Shown piece after piece: positions 24,930-35,000 of a stretch of DNA of 64,000 bases. Made by a program: the position numbers and the translations under genes. How positions within the stretch are numbered: position 1 is the stretch's first letter; the number at the start of each line of letters is the position of its first letter. Under the pieces are notes generated by a model that saw only the letters and a list, made by a program, of their open reading frames with translations, searched no databases and was not told the DNA's origin. The stretch comes from an uncultured Porphyromonadaceae bacterium (GTDB taxonomy: Bacteria > Bacteroidota > Bacteroidia > Bacteroidales > Muribaculaceae), in the NCBI GenBank assembly GCA_947573485.1, contig CANPGB010000002.1, positions 62,001-126,000 of the forward strand, given 5' to 3'.

Positions 24930-24949
24930 TAACTTTGCACCCAAAGTTA
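24930..24949. promoter_or_regulatory. Palindromic divergent control region
   Basis: TAACTTTG, four bases, CAAAGTTA: two -7 boxes as a perfect inverted repeat, one reading toward the early gene (start 24976), one toward the repressor (start 24865). Neither has a TTTG -33 at 20 bases. A dimeric repressor could cover both boxes. Two GTTAACTATT repeats lie a little to the left. Confidence 0.55.
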
Positions 24950-24975
24950 CAAAAAAGCTATCAAATAATAGTAAA

Positions 24976-25185
24976 ATGGAACTGAGAAAGTTGAAAACAC
25001 AATCGCTTCCCGATGCACTCAAGGGAATGAGTGTAGGGGAAACATGTATAGCGCCTGACGAATGCACGCAGCAATATGTCAAGCGCACCTGCTGTGAGCT
25101 CAAACAAGAGGGCTACATCTTTACCACATCCACGGCCACGGGAATCCAGACCGTCACTCGCTCATACTCATCCACCATGCGCTGA
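24976..25185 (+). CDS. Small early phage protein, C-terminus probably altered
   Basis: 69 residues (MELRKLKTQSLPDALKGM at the start), resembling short Bacteroides prophage proteins found next to repressors. The segment VKRTCCELKQEGYIFTTSTA fits a winged-helix-like tail ending in TVTR. The last seven residues are Ser-rich and read in the overlap with the opposite polyvalent gene. The 73-base convergent overlap is unusual and coincides with what looks like a deletion junction. Divergent from the XRE repressor, so likely repressed by it. Confidence 0.6.
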   Translation: MELRKLKTQSLPDALKGMSVGETCIAPDECTQQYVKRTCCELKQEGYIFTTSTATGIQTVTRSYSSTMR

Positions 25186-28100
25186 GCCTCAGCCTCCGCA
25201 GCCTGCCAGCCCGTGAGCTTCGTCAATCCGCAAAGACCGGCAAAGTCGCGGTCCGTACGCTCATTGTTTTTGGCCGCCTCCTGGCGCATATAGGCATTAC
25301 GCTCAAGGCCATGTTTAGCCAACATATAATCCGTCAGCTCCATGCGCTCTACCGCTCCAGGGGCAAGACGTGCCACCGCATCGAGCAACGGCTGTATCAC
25401 AAGACGCTCGTAAGCGTCCTGCTCCGAAAGATTCAAGCTGCTCAGGCTGTTCTCCGACGTATATGCGTTCTCAAACGACGGTATATCCTCAACTCTGCGG
25501 CGCTCGCCACTTCCGGCCTCGACAGCCTCGTAGAAGCGCTTAAGCCCGAGCATGCTGTCGGCATATGCCTCGGTAAGCTTATAGCCAACCTTAGAAACAC
25601 TTTCCTCGTACAGCGACTTCGCTACAACGCGCTCACGCTCTACATAGTCGGAAGCCTGACGGAAGCGCAAATCACTTTCCCTCGTTTCAGTTGCCGGATT
25701 TTCAAAGTTTTTGATTAACTTTGCACCATCATCAAGCTCTTGAACGGTGTACTTGTGAGCATGGGGCTCACGCCGGGTAAGCCATTCAAGGGCTTTTTCT
25801 CCGCTGTGATTCTCTCTTGCCAAGCCCGTCTTATCTTTGTACGCGCCCGTGTCAAGCATTTCAGACAGACCCTCTGCAATTTTGCTAAGAGTCCCCGCAG
25901 GAGCTTTACGCAATTCCTCTTTGAAATACACAAACTCAGAGACCTCCTTACCCGGTTCTCCTACAAAAGTGTTAGGTGTACGCTTTGGCTTGATTACTAT
26001 GCTGACAACAGGTTCGCTGGCATTAGCATTTTCTGAATTGACATTGTGAGTGCTTATACGCACCTTTACTATACTGCCGTTCTCAAGCTCAAATGTGCGA
26101 TAGCCACTACCACTCTTGCCTACTATTGCGCCAAGGCTATGGCCTAAATCGGTTAAAAAGCCTTTAGGATTGGTTACTGTGCGGTATATCTCTGCAAGTC
26201 GCTTTAACTTGCTTTTGGCAGTTTCAATTCTTTTCGCTACCTTTGCGCCGTGTTCAGCATCAGCAGGATCCAAGTCGTTAAGTCGAGCCTCGTTGGTGCC
26301 GGACATTTTTTTATGCCCAGACGCATCTTGCCGCATTGCGACATCGGTCCCGACCTTAAGCTCCGCGCGTTTGGCGGCATCGCGAGCCATACCTACATAA
26401 TCGCTCTTTGCTGTCAGACGCTCATGGCTGCGCCACAACATGTAGCGCAGTTCGTTATCACCGAGTGTCACCCACTTAGGCAGCTTCAGCGAGCCCAGGA
26501 ACTTGTTTATGGCATCAAGGACTTTCGCTTTAAGCTTCACCCATATGCCACGCTCAGCCTTGGTAAAATCCTCAAAGCCTTTCTCACTCAGACGACCAAA
26601 CATTTCATCAACGGCCACGCGGCGGTGGTATGCATAACCCTTGGAGGGGTCGCTGATAAACCTGCGGGTAGCTTCTTCATCTACACGTTGTTTCAACTCA
26701 TCTTTGAGGTGAGTGTAGACTTCATCGCAGAAGGCATCGTAGTTCTCTTCACCGACCAGTTCTCGCAGCCCTTTATGAGCTACAACCTCATGGAACACGG
26801 TCTCTGCAACATCTTCAACGGTCGCATTGTTAGGAAGTACAATCACGACTTCGCCCGTACCTGTATCATACCAGCCCTTGGCGCCGCGCATCTTACGCTC
26901 AACGCCCTTGTCTCGGTTGCTTATCTCGTTCTCATCGGTAATGAAGCGCACAGGCGTATGGAGTCGTGAGGCAAGCTCAGCACCCATTTGTTCAAGCTCC
27001 GACGCTTTAGCGTCGCCATGGCCGTCACTACTTTTTGCGCTCTCCTCGAGTATTTTTTCGCCTGTTTTCTTGTGTATCTCAGCACCTTGAAGTAACTTTG
27101 CAATCCCTAACATCGATTGCTCGTTGTTAGTGGTAGCATTAGGAGTGCTTGGCGTCTTGGCGTCGAGCACTTCAATTTTTGTCACCTCATATGTGTGCGC
27201 AAGTGGCATTTTTTCATTTGAATACTCTTTAAGAGTGGTAACAACCCTGTAAACAATCCCTTCAACATTTACAGCACCAACAAACCGATGCATTAATGAA
27301 TCAGGATTATAGCCGTTTTCCTCGCTTCTGTTGCCGTCTCTCTTCCATACGTCTGCATGCTCCATAATCTCGATACTCTCTCCGATAACATCCGAGAGCC
27401 TATCCATTACGGCTGCATGAACCCCTATACTCGAACTTTTGCCTGAATGATTTGCGGCATACTTCAATGCCCGCGGTTTTATCACATATTGAAATTGCGC
27501 ACCATAATTGTCGTATGTCAGCACCTGCCCTGCGTACCTTTTCGATGCCGCGTCTACCGCTTGGCTAAGGATGTCATGACCATGATACCCATGCCTCGGT
27601 ACATCTACAACCTTAACAGCAGCCTCTTTGAGTCCTGGCATGACGGTGCCTCGGTTAGCCACAGCAGCACGCTGGCGCTCTGCAAAGCTCCGGCCGCTTT
27701 CGCCCATACGGAACCGCACATCTCCCCCGCCATACTCACTGCCGGGCTCGCGAAGCTCTCTGTTGTCAGCGGCACTGCGGGTATAGTTGCCCTCCACCTT
27801 GATTACATCGTTGAGATTGACACTTCCGAGTTTTTCAAGCCACTCTTTAAGCGCCATGTAATCTTCACTCGCGCTGTCGGTGGTTGCAAAGTCTCCGTAC
27901 ACTATCGCCGAAGCGCCACCGAAGCGTATCACCTTCTCGGATATATAGCGAGCTTTCTCTTCTATGTCGGTCGAGATTTCGCTGAACGGCGTATGTATGT
28001 TGCCTACAATACGCCCACCCTGCGACACAATAAGCACCGAAACCTTGGCGCGGTCACCCATGCGATGCGAGTTAAGGAACGCAGCAACATCTGCCGAACA

Positions 28101-29057
28101 CCGCACACGCGGCTGCGACATCGGGTCGTAGTCTCGGGCGAATATCTGCTTGTCGAGAGTGTGTACTGTAAGCGGCGCACTCCGCTCAGGCGTGCGCTTC
28201 ACACCTTCGCCCAAGCTTCTCTTATTCCCGAAAGTACCGTATTTACCGCTTTTCAGATTGATGATAACTCCATGCACAGGTACTTTCGATACTGCCTCGA
28301 ACATCTGCAGGCACCGAATATCCTGCGGCGAGCACTCAAGATTGCCGCTCGGGTGGTTATGCACAAAGTAGATCTCGTCGGGATGCAGACGGCTGTATGC
28401 AAGCGACACCGTAGCCATATCAACCATGGTGCTGTTAAACGTACCCATACCGAGCTCAACTACCGTAGGCTTGCCCTCCTTGACAAACACCGCAAACGAG
28501 TGCTCCTTGCCAGCATCCTCAAGGGCCGAGAAGATATAGGCCACATCGGCGGCGCTCTCTATGCGTTCGCCGCTCATAAAGCCATATTGCCCGTTCTCTA
28601 TAAAGATACGTTCAACCAATGCAAACTCACCGGCAGCCTTGTCGAGCCCGGCACCGACCTCCTTTCGCGTAGGATTATCCTCCAACAGAGCCTCTGACCC
28701 TCGGGCACTGCTGTAGCGCACGTTCTTTCCCTCGCTTGTAGTATAGCTGCCCGTGAAGTCGAGCGACAGCTGGCGATTGTCAGCACGCTCTCCACGCTTT
28801 CGGTAGCCGCTGCGGGGTTCGTTGAGAGCCACCGTGCCATTGTCTCCGGCAGTTTCCTCGATAGCTTCAAAGAGTGCTTTCAGGGGAGCGTCAAACGCCT
28901 GCTGCAACTCCTCGTCGGTCGGATACACAAAACCGTCAAGAGCCTGCGGGGTGTTTCTGAACTCCTCGTAGCTCATAAGCTCTACGGGAGCTATCTGCTC
29001 GCCCTTGGCAAGTTCCTTATTGTGTTTAGCTATACGTTGCTTAATTCTGTAAGCCAT
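25113..29057 (-). CDS. Polyvalent phage protein: JAB/RadC-like, zinc protease and nuclease-like modules
   Basis: 1314 residues. Modules in order: Arg/Glu-rich N-terminus; a RadC/JAB-type metallopeptidase-fold domain with FVHNHPSGN near residue 231; a barnase/EndoU/RelE-like nuclease module (~480-650, contains KYAANHSGKSSSIGVHAAV); a zincin protease with HEVVAH near residue 756; a second nuclease-like module (~950-1105, GKSGSGYRTFELENGSIV to LEWLTRREPHAHKYTV); and a helical tail. Such polyvalent proteins are thought to be ejected with phage DNA and act on host targets. The start overlaps the end of the giant gene upstream by 28 bases. The last ~24 residues are read antisense to the early gene, suggesting loss of the natural C-terminus. 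It contains antisense promoter matches at 26214 and 27069. Confidence 0.75.
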   Translation of the reverse strand: MAYRIKQRIAKHNKELAKGEQIAPVELMSYEEFRNTPQALDGFVYPTDEELQQAFDAPLKALFEAIEETAGDNGTVALNEPRSGYRKRGERADNRQLSLDFTGSYTTSEGKNVRYSSARGSEALLEDNPTRKEVGAGLDKAAGEFALVERIFIENGQYGFMSGERIESAADVAYIFSALEDAGKEHSFAVFVKEGKPTVVELGMGTFNSTMVDMATVSLAYSRLHPDEIYFVHNHPSGNLECSPQDIRCLQMFEAVSKVPVHGVIINLKSGKYGTFGNKRSLGEGVKRTPERSAPLTVHTLDKQIFARDYDPMSQPRVRCSADVAAFLNSHRMGDRAKVSVLIVSQGGRIVGNIHTPFSEISTDIEEKARYISEKVIRFGGASAIVYGDFATTDSASEDYMALKEWLEKLGSVNLNDVIKVEGNYTRSAADNRELREPGSEYGGGDVRFRMGESGRSFAERQRAAVANRGTVMPGLKEAAVKVVDVPRHGYHGHDILSQAVDAASKRYAGQVLTYDNYGAQFQYVIKPRALKYAANHSGKSSSIGVHAAVMDRLSDVIGESIEIMEHADVWKRDGNRSEENGYNPDSLMHRFVGAVNVEGIVYRVVTTLKEYSNEKMPLAHTYEVTKIEVLDAKTPSTPNATTNNEQSMLGIAKLLQGAEIHKKTGEKILEESAKSSDGHGDAKASELEQMGAELASRLHTPVRFITDENEISNRDKGVERKMRGAKGWYDTGTGEVVIVLPNNATVEDVAETVFHEVVAHKGLRELVGEENYDAFCDEVYTHLKDELKQRVDEEATRRFISDPSKGYAYHRRVAVDEMFGRLSEKGFEDFTKAERGIWVKLKAKVLDAINKFLGSLKLPKWVTLGDNELRYMLWRSHERLTAKSDYVGMARDAAKRAELKVGTDVAMRQDASGHKKMSGTNEARLNDLDPADAEHGAKVAKRIETAKSKLKRLAEIYRTVTNPKGFLTDLGHSLGAIVGKSGSGYRTFELENGSIVKVRISTHNVNSENANASEPVVSIVIKPKRTPNTFVGEPGKEVSEFVYFKEELRKAPAGTLSKIAEGLSEMLDTGAYKDKTGLARENHSGEKALEWLTRREPHAHKYTVQELDDGAKLIKNFENPATETRESDLRFRQASDYVERERVVAKSLYEESVSKVGYKLTEAYADSMLGLKRFYEAVEAGSGERRRVEDIPSFENAYTSENSLSSLNLSEQDAYERLVIQPLLDAVARLAPGAVERMELTDYMLAKHGLERNAYMRQEAAKNNERTDRDFAGLCGLTKLTGWQAAEAEAQRMVDEYERVTVWIPVAVDVVKM
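25716..25723 (+). promoter_or_regulatory. Antisense -7 box (weak) in polyvalent gene
   Basis: TAACTTTG at the C-terminal edge of the second nuclease-like module. No TTTG at 20 bases; nearest is GTTG at 22 bases. Listed only because it falls in the same position relative to a module as the six full matches. Confidence 0.25.
26214..26245 (+). promoter_or_regulatory. Antisense promoter match a
   Basis: TTTG (26214-26217), 20 bases, TACCTTTG (26238-26245), inside the 1314-residue polyvalent gene on the opposite strand, behind the zinc-protease module. Full consensus with exact spacing. Confidence 0.45.
27069..27100 (+). promoter_or_regulatory. Antisense promoter match b
   Basis: CTTG (27069-27072), 20 bases, TAACTTTG (27093-27100), directly behind the first nuclease-like module of the 1314-residue protein. 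Transcription would run antisense across that module. Confidence 0.45.
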
Positions 29058-32000
29058 TTATACAGCTCATAATTTTTCCTGCGGTAACCCTCAGCCACGC
29101 TTGCTGGCACGCCTGCAGAAAGGAAACTGTTCGTTCCACCCTCAGCGGCAAGCCTGCGGTCTACCCACTCGGCAAAGAGACGGGCACTCTCCTCGATTGG
29201 AGAGCCCCAGTACTCACCTCTTTGCTGGCAGCGGCGGTCATAGGCGCTGCCGTTGAGGGCTGTTGTCAGAGCCGTGAACGCCGACAGCACCTCAGAGCGC
29301 ACTTCCGCGTTGGCGCCTTGAGTCATCATGCCGGTCTTGATTCCACCTCGGCGGGCAAAATAGTTATCCAAAGCATGCCACCACTCGTGGGCAAGACTGC
29401 CCGCCCCACGTGTTTTGGTAAGGTTGATTACAACATTGTCACGCTCATAGTGCGCATTGGCATTACCACTGCCGCGCGCACCGAAAGCTATGCCAAGCTC
29501 GCCGTTCAAGCCTATAGCTTTAGGCGATATGCCGAGCACCCCTGCAAGGTCCATAAGCGCATCATACGCCTCGTTGACCGACTGCTGACGGTCGCGCTGG
29601 TTAGTCCAATTGCCAAATTGAACTCCTCGGAATCCGAATGTCTCGCCAAGCTCACCCTCGCTCACATTACGCCCGTTGCGGTAATCTTTGCCACGGCGAG
29701 GAACCGCCGGTCGAAAATACACATAGTTCCTCATCCGCTCTTTACGCGAGGCTTCCCACTTGTCAAGATTCTCACGGTTACGCTCAACCCACTGCCGTGC
29801 TTCCTTATAGCTCGGTAAACCCTTAACAAACACGACCATGTTGCCAAGAGCACTGCTCTGCCGTTTGCTCAGCGGTGCCCACACGAAATATGTGCCGTTC
29901 TTGTCACGGTTTATCTCAACCTGAAAATGAACCGGGGCTGCCTCCCCCTCCTTATGGACGGTCTGCGCCACCACAGCTGCGTTAGCCTTCTCCTGCAGGC
30001 TCTCGATATTATCCTCAATCCAGGCGCGGCACTCCGCAACCGTTTCGAATACCGGCACATCTTGCAGAGCAATCTTTTCGCCGCTTACTATATTGCGTAT
30101 AGTCGCGTTGTAAGTATGTTCATTTTCCTTTTCTTCGTATATGCTGTACTCTGCCCGCTTGCTTCGGGCGCTGCGTTCCTTGACAAGAGCCTCTGCTTCT
30201 TCCTTGCTCATGCCACTGCCTACGGTCTCCATATCTCTGCCGCCGAACTTCACCACACTCCATTTGCCGGTTGCTCGGCGGGTGGTACTTGCAACAGTCA
30301 CGGCGAAATCGTCAGGTGCATACATCACATCGCTGTCGCCACGGCTCACCTTTGCTATCTTGGTGCATACCTCCAAGGCTTTATCATATGTTGCGTGCCG
30401 CCCGAAATACTTACCGTCGAGCCGCACCTCATAGCATGTGCCGAAAGTATCAGTACTTATAGTTGCAAATTTTGCCTTGTCTGCATCGTTTGCAGGGTAG
30501 CCCAGCCCCTCGAGCACTGCTTTAATTACGTCAATCTCAGCAGGCGCATAGAGGCCGCCGTCGATTCGTCCGGGGTTCAATTTCAGCGACGAAGCACGAC
30601 GCTCGGCCATAGCGCTCATATCCCGCATATCAAGAGCCGCCACAGCCGCAGCTCGCTCCTCTGCAGTGGTAGCCACACACACCGCCCGCAGCTTGTCGAT
30701 ATAAAATGCCACACGCTCAGCCCACGCCTTTATGGCTTCCTCGCCTCGGCGGCGGGCATAACTATTGCGGCTCAGTTCGCGTGGTTTCTTGTCGCGAAGT
30801 ATGAGCTGCGTAATGGCTTCGAGAATCAGCGCGTCATCGGCCGTAAGCTCGCCTTTCTCTACATATTTCTTCCAATCCGTAGCCTTGAAAACCTTGCTGA
30901 GCGGGTTGGTCAGTAAATCGGCGGCAGTAACATTGTCGAGCTTGCGGGCTATATCCTTCATGATGTTTTTGCGGGCGCCCCATATCTCTTCGCCCCAATC
31001 CTGTATGCTACCCGCAGCTGCCGATTCTTCAACAGCCTCGGCGGAGTCTTTGCTTTCCGAGTCGGCGTGCTCTTCGGTAGCAAGCTTCGCAGCAGTATTT
31101 TCAACTGCGCTACGGCTCTCGGCAAGAACCACATCGCGCCCGCGCCACCGCTGAAGCTCGCGCTCTATAAGGCGCAGTGCATCACCAGCCGACTCTTCCG
31201 CAGGCTCCTCGCCATACATCCTTACAGTCGCTTCCCACATGCTCTGCAACTCATTGATAGCACCAACGATTTCAGCCGGTCCCGGCTCGGTCGTCTCCAG
31301 ATCAAGAGCGAGTTCCTCAGTGCGCTTAACATACCCGGCAAGATCCTCGGCATCGCGCTTCGAGCGCCCAACCTCCGACGCACGGGCAGCCAACGCAACA
31401 TAATCTTCGCCGCCAACAAGCCCGAAAGGCTCATCGCCGCGCTCTTGACGCTTGCGCTCATCGCGCTCGCTTTTGAGCTTCCGTTCGGCCTCCTCGCGCT
31501 GCTTCTCGGCCTCAATCTCAGCACTGATACCCGCAGCCCTGGCAATTACATCGGTACTCTCCTTGTCAAAGTTGGCAATGTCTATCTTGCTCACGGCCTC
31601 ATAGCTATCCATTTCTCCCACGAATCCCGCGCTCTCTGCCTCTGGCATATCACGCACAGCATTGTAGAACGACTTTAGATAGGGGCGAATTGCATCGCCA
31701 AAATCCGCTATCATACCACGGGCAAACTCCGTAAACTTACGGGCACCCTTCTCAATATGATACACAGCCATTTCTGCGCCTATGGCAAGTATCTCAGGGT
31801 CGATACCCATATTAAGCTGACCGCCGAGCTTTCGTTTCATCCTCGCCTTCAGCTCCGCATACCGCTCTTCGCTAACCAGACGATTACCGGCGAGCTTGGC
31901 ACTTCCGTCGGCACCTCGCATGTCATCAAGCGACAGCGGCGCATCTGCTCCGTCGTAACCCGACGTATCTCCGCGGTTTTCGGCAGAACTTTCTTTGCTA

Positions 32001-35000
32001 CTGATTTGTTCTTCTGCTGACAAAGTTGTACCTTTGTCGGCAGAAATGGCCGCACTTTGGTTTGAAGCGATGCCGTCAGTCCCGTCGCCTTGTGAGGACT
32101 GGTCGGAAGTAACATTTGCAGTAGCGACACCTGTAGCAGAAGATTCTTCCTCGCCCTTCTCCCAAAGAGTGGTCAATTCTTGTATATTGGAAATATGGTC
32201 GTAGCCAAATGTCTTTATTCCGAGCCATTCACCTTTGTCATATTCAAGCACAAAGGTTATCGCTCTGCGTGCTGATTTAGTTCTATTACCCTCTATCGAA
32301 AATACGAATGTGTTACCACGACCTCTGCGGACGTGGTCAAAATTACGCATTACATTGAGTATGGCTTCAACCGCCTCTTCGGGAGTTTTAAGCTTAAGTT
32401 CTTTTCTATGACGCTCGAAAACGTGCGCCACCATAGAGGGCGTAAGACGGAAAGGAGCTTTTTGTATGCCCATTTTGTCAAACACTTCTTTAGCAATATC
32501 AACTAAATCAATATTGCCGTTTGCATCTTCAAGGAAAGGCTCCCCATTAGCAGCCCTTTCGCTGCTCCATTTAAGCGATTGAGGCATTTTCGCCTCATCG
32601 TCTTTTATTGTGGCTTCTTGATTTTCTACAGCTGCCCGTTCCGCCGAGCCCGAATCTCCGCCAACTCCTTGAGGAGCTCCTTCTCCCTGGCTTCGTCCTG
32701 CCGCTGCTGCGCTTCCCGCTCCGTCGTAACCCGACGTATCTCCGCGGTTTTCGGCAGAACTTTCCTCTCCCGAAATTTGTTCATATGTCAAAGATTTGGT
32801 AACTTTGCGGTCAGAAGTCTGTGAAGAATTTCCTGCTGGCGCGGTTGCACCCTCTGTTTGGCCGCTATTAACTTCGGAGGTATCGGTGTTAGTACCTTCT
32901 CCAACTGCGGGTACGGAATAGACTTTTGGCTTACGGCGCGAGTATTTCTTTTTGAAAATGCCCGCGCTGTTTACATTCCAATACGTTCCGTCCTTTGACA
33001 GTTGTATAAAGAGGGTGTTGTTATGGTCATCTGACACTTCGAGCAGGTACGTTTGGTTTTCCCCAATCAACGCACCCTCACGGATGTCTGTATAGTTTTT
33101 GGCTACCTCCTCTACAAATTCCTCTACAGATGCGTATCCTGCATTTCTTATTTGGTCGCCATGACCGGCTTCGATATGAAGTAAGCCATAACCGTGATTT
33201 TTACCCTCATCGTCTGTGGTGTTCTCACCAAGACTAAGACGAATAGGAGCCTCAGTTAATCCGGTTTCAGCATCAATAATGCCGAAAGTAGTAGTACCGT
33301 CTTTAGCAAGTACCAACGGTTTTCCATACTCGTCTTTTTCTTCTTCAGACAGATTGGCATTTATTTCCTCGGCCTCAGCGCGCTCACGAGCTTCACGCTC
33401 GGCACGCCTTTGCGCCTGGTCTGCCTCAAACTCGGCGTCAAACGCTGCACGCCTCTCTGCCTCAGCCGCCGCTGCCACAATAGCCTGCCAGCCCTCATAG
33501 TCAGCACGGGCATTGGCAAGAGCGTCTTCATTAGAATTGCGCGAGGCAAGCACCTCCTGCGGAGTCTTACCCCTCGCTTTAAGCTTCTGTGCTTTCTCAA
33601 AAGCCTTACGCTTCTCCTTAACCATAACACCGGCAACGTCCTTAGCCGCCGACACGTCGCCATGACAGAACTCCACAAGAGCCACCCAACCCGCCTCAGC
33701 ACTCGGGGCACGCTCAAACAGAGGATTCCCAGCCTCATCACGAGGCACAGCGGCAAGAGCAGTGTCGGCAGAACTTTCAGCTCCCGACGCTTGTTTTTCT
33801 GACGGCAATGCATTAACTTTGCCGGTGGAAACGGCTGACTCACCGTTAGGTTCAGTAGATGAAGTGCCAACTTGCTCACCTGCTGAAAGCGAAGAGTCAC
33901 TTGAAACGGCACTGTTCGGTTGTTGAGGTTCGGTCTTAACAACCGTTTCCTTTCCGACAGAGTCCGGCTTATAATCCGTGACAATACCGTCGAGCTCCTG
34001 CTCGGTTGCATAGTGCATATTCTGCAGGTCTCCCTCTACAAAATACTCATGCCGTCCCTGCTCATCAACTATGCCGGTGAGCACACCGCGAGACTCCGAA
34101 CCGTCGGCATTGCGTATAGTAATCTGCCCCGCACCATATCTCGCCGTCGCACTTTCCGCTCCCGACACTTGTTTTTCCGAAGGCAATGCATTAACTTTGC
34201 CGTCGGAAGAAATTTTGTCGGACGAAGGAACAAGGTCCGGTCCCTCCGCTTTCTGCGGAGCCTCGGTTAAGGACCTCTCAGAACCGGGGGACAGTTTCTC
34301 TGTTCCCTGCGCATTTCCCGGGGAGGCTGTCACAGAAACATCGGCAGGGCGTTGTTCGGTCTGTGCGCCACCGTCAAATCGGTATAACAGCTTCCCCTTT
34401 TTTAACGCCTCCTTTATTCGTTTAGGTCGGTCGTAATGGCTGCTGACGCTGACCTCCATACCGTCTTTCTTTACAGTAACGGATTTGAAATAATACACCT
34501 TTTCACCGTTCTTACCGATAAACGTCTTTACAAAGAGCAACGTCGTTGCTCTTTCTGTATTGCCGTCAGCAGCCTCTGACGGTACCTCGATAATGGCAAG
34601 AGGAGATTCAAGGGTCGGGCGTATCATGCCAAATTGCTCACTACGCCCCTTTTCAAAGAGCTTGGCAATTTGATTGGCACCCATTTTAACACTCCCTATA
34701 GGAGTTGTTACTTTACCGTCCTCGCCGAATTGCGCTATCCAATTCTCAGGCGTAAGCTCAATATGCTGCGCAGGTTCAGCCCGAGCCTCCATGCGAGACA
34801 ACAGCTCATCGGCTTCCGCCTCATCAATTTGTCTCCCGACAGGAGCTTCAGCTCCGACTCCTGCAGCAGCGGTCTCACCCGCCACCTCAAGCTCCGACAG
34901 AGGCAGAGGACTTACACGCACACCGCCCTGGCCGTCGGCATGCTCAACCACATACAGAGGCTCAACACCCGAGCGGTCGATGTCGACAACAACACCCCCG

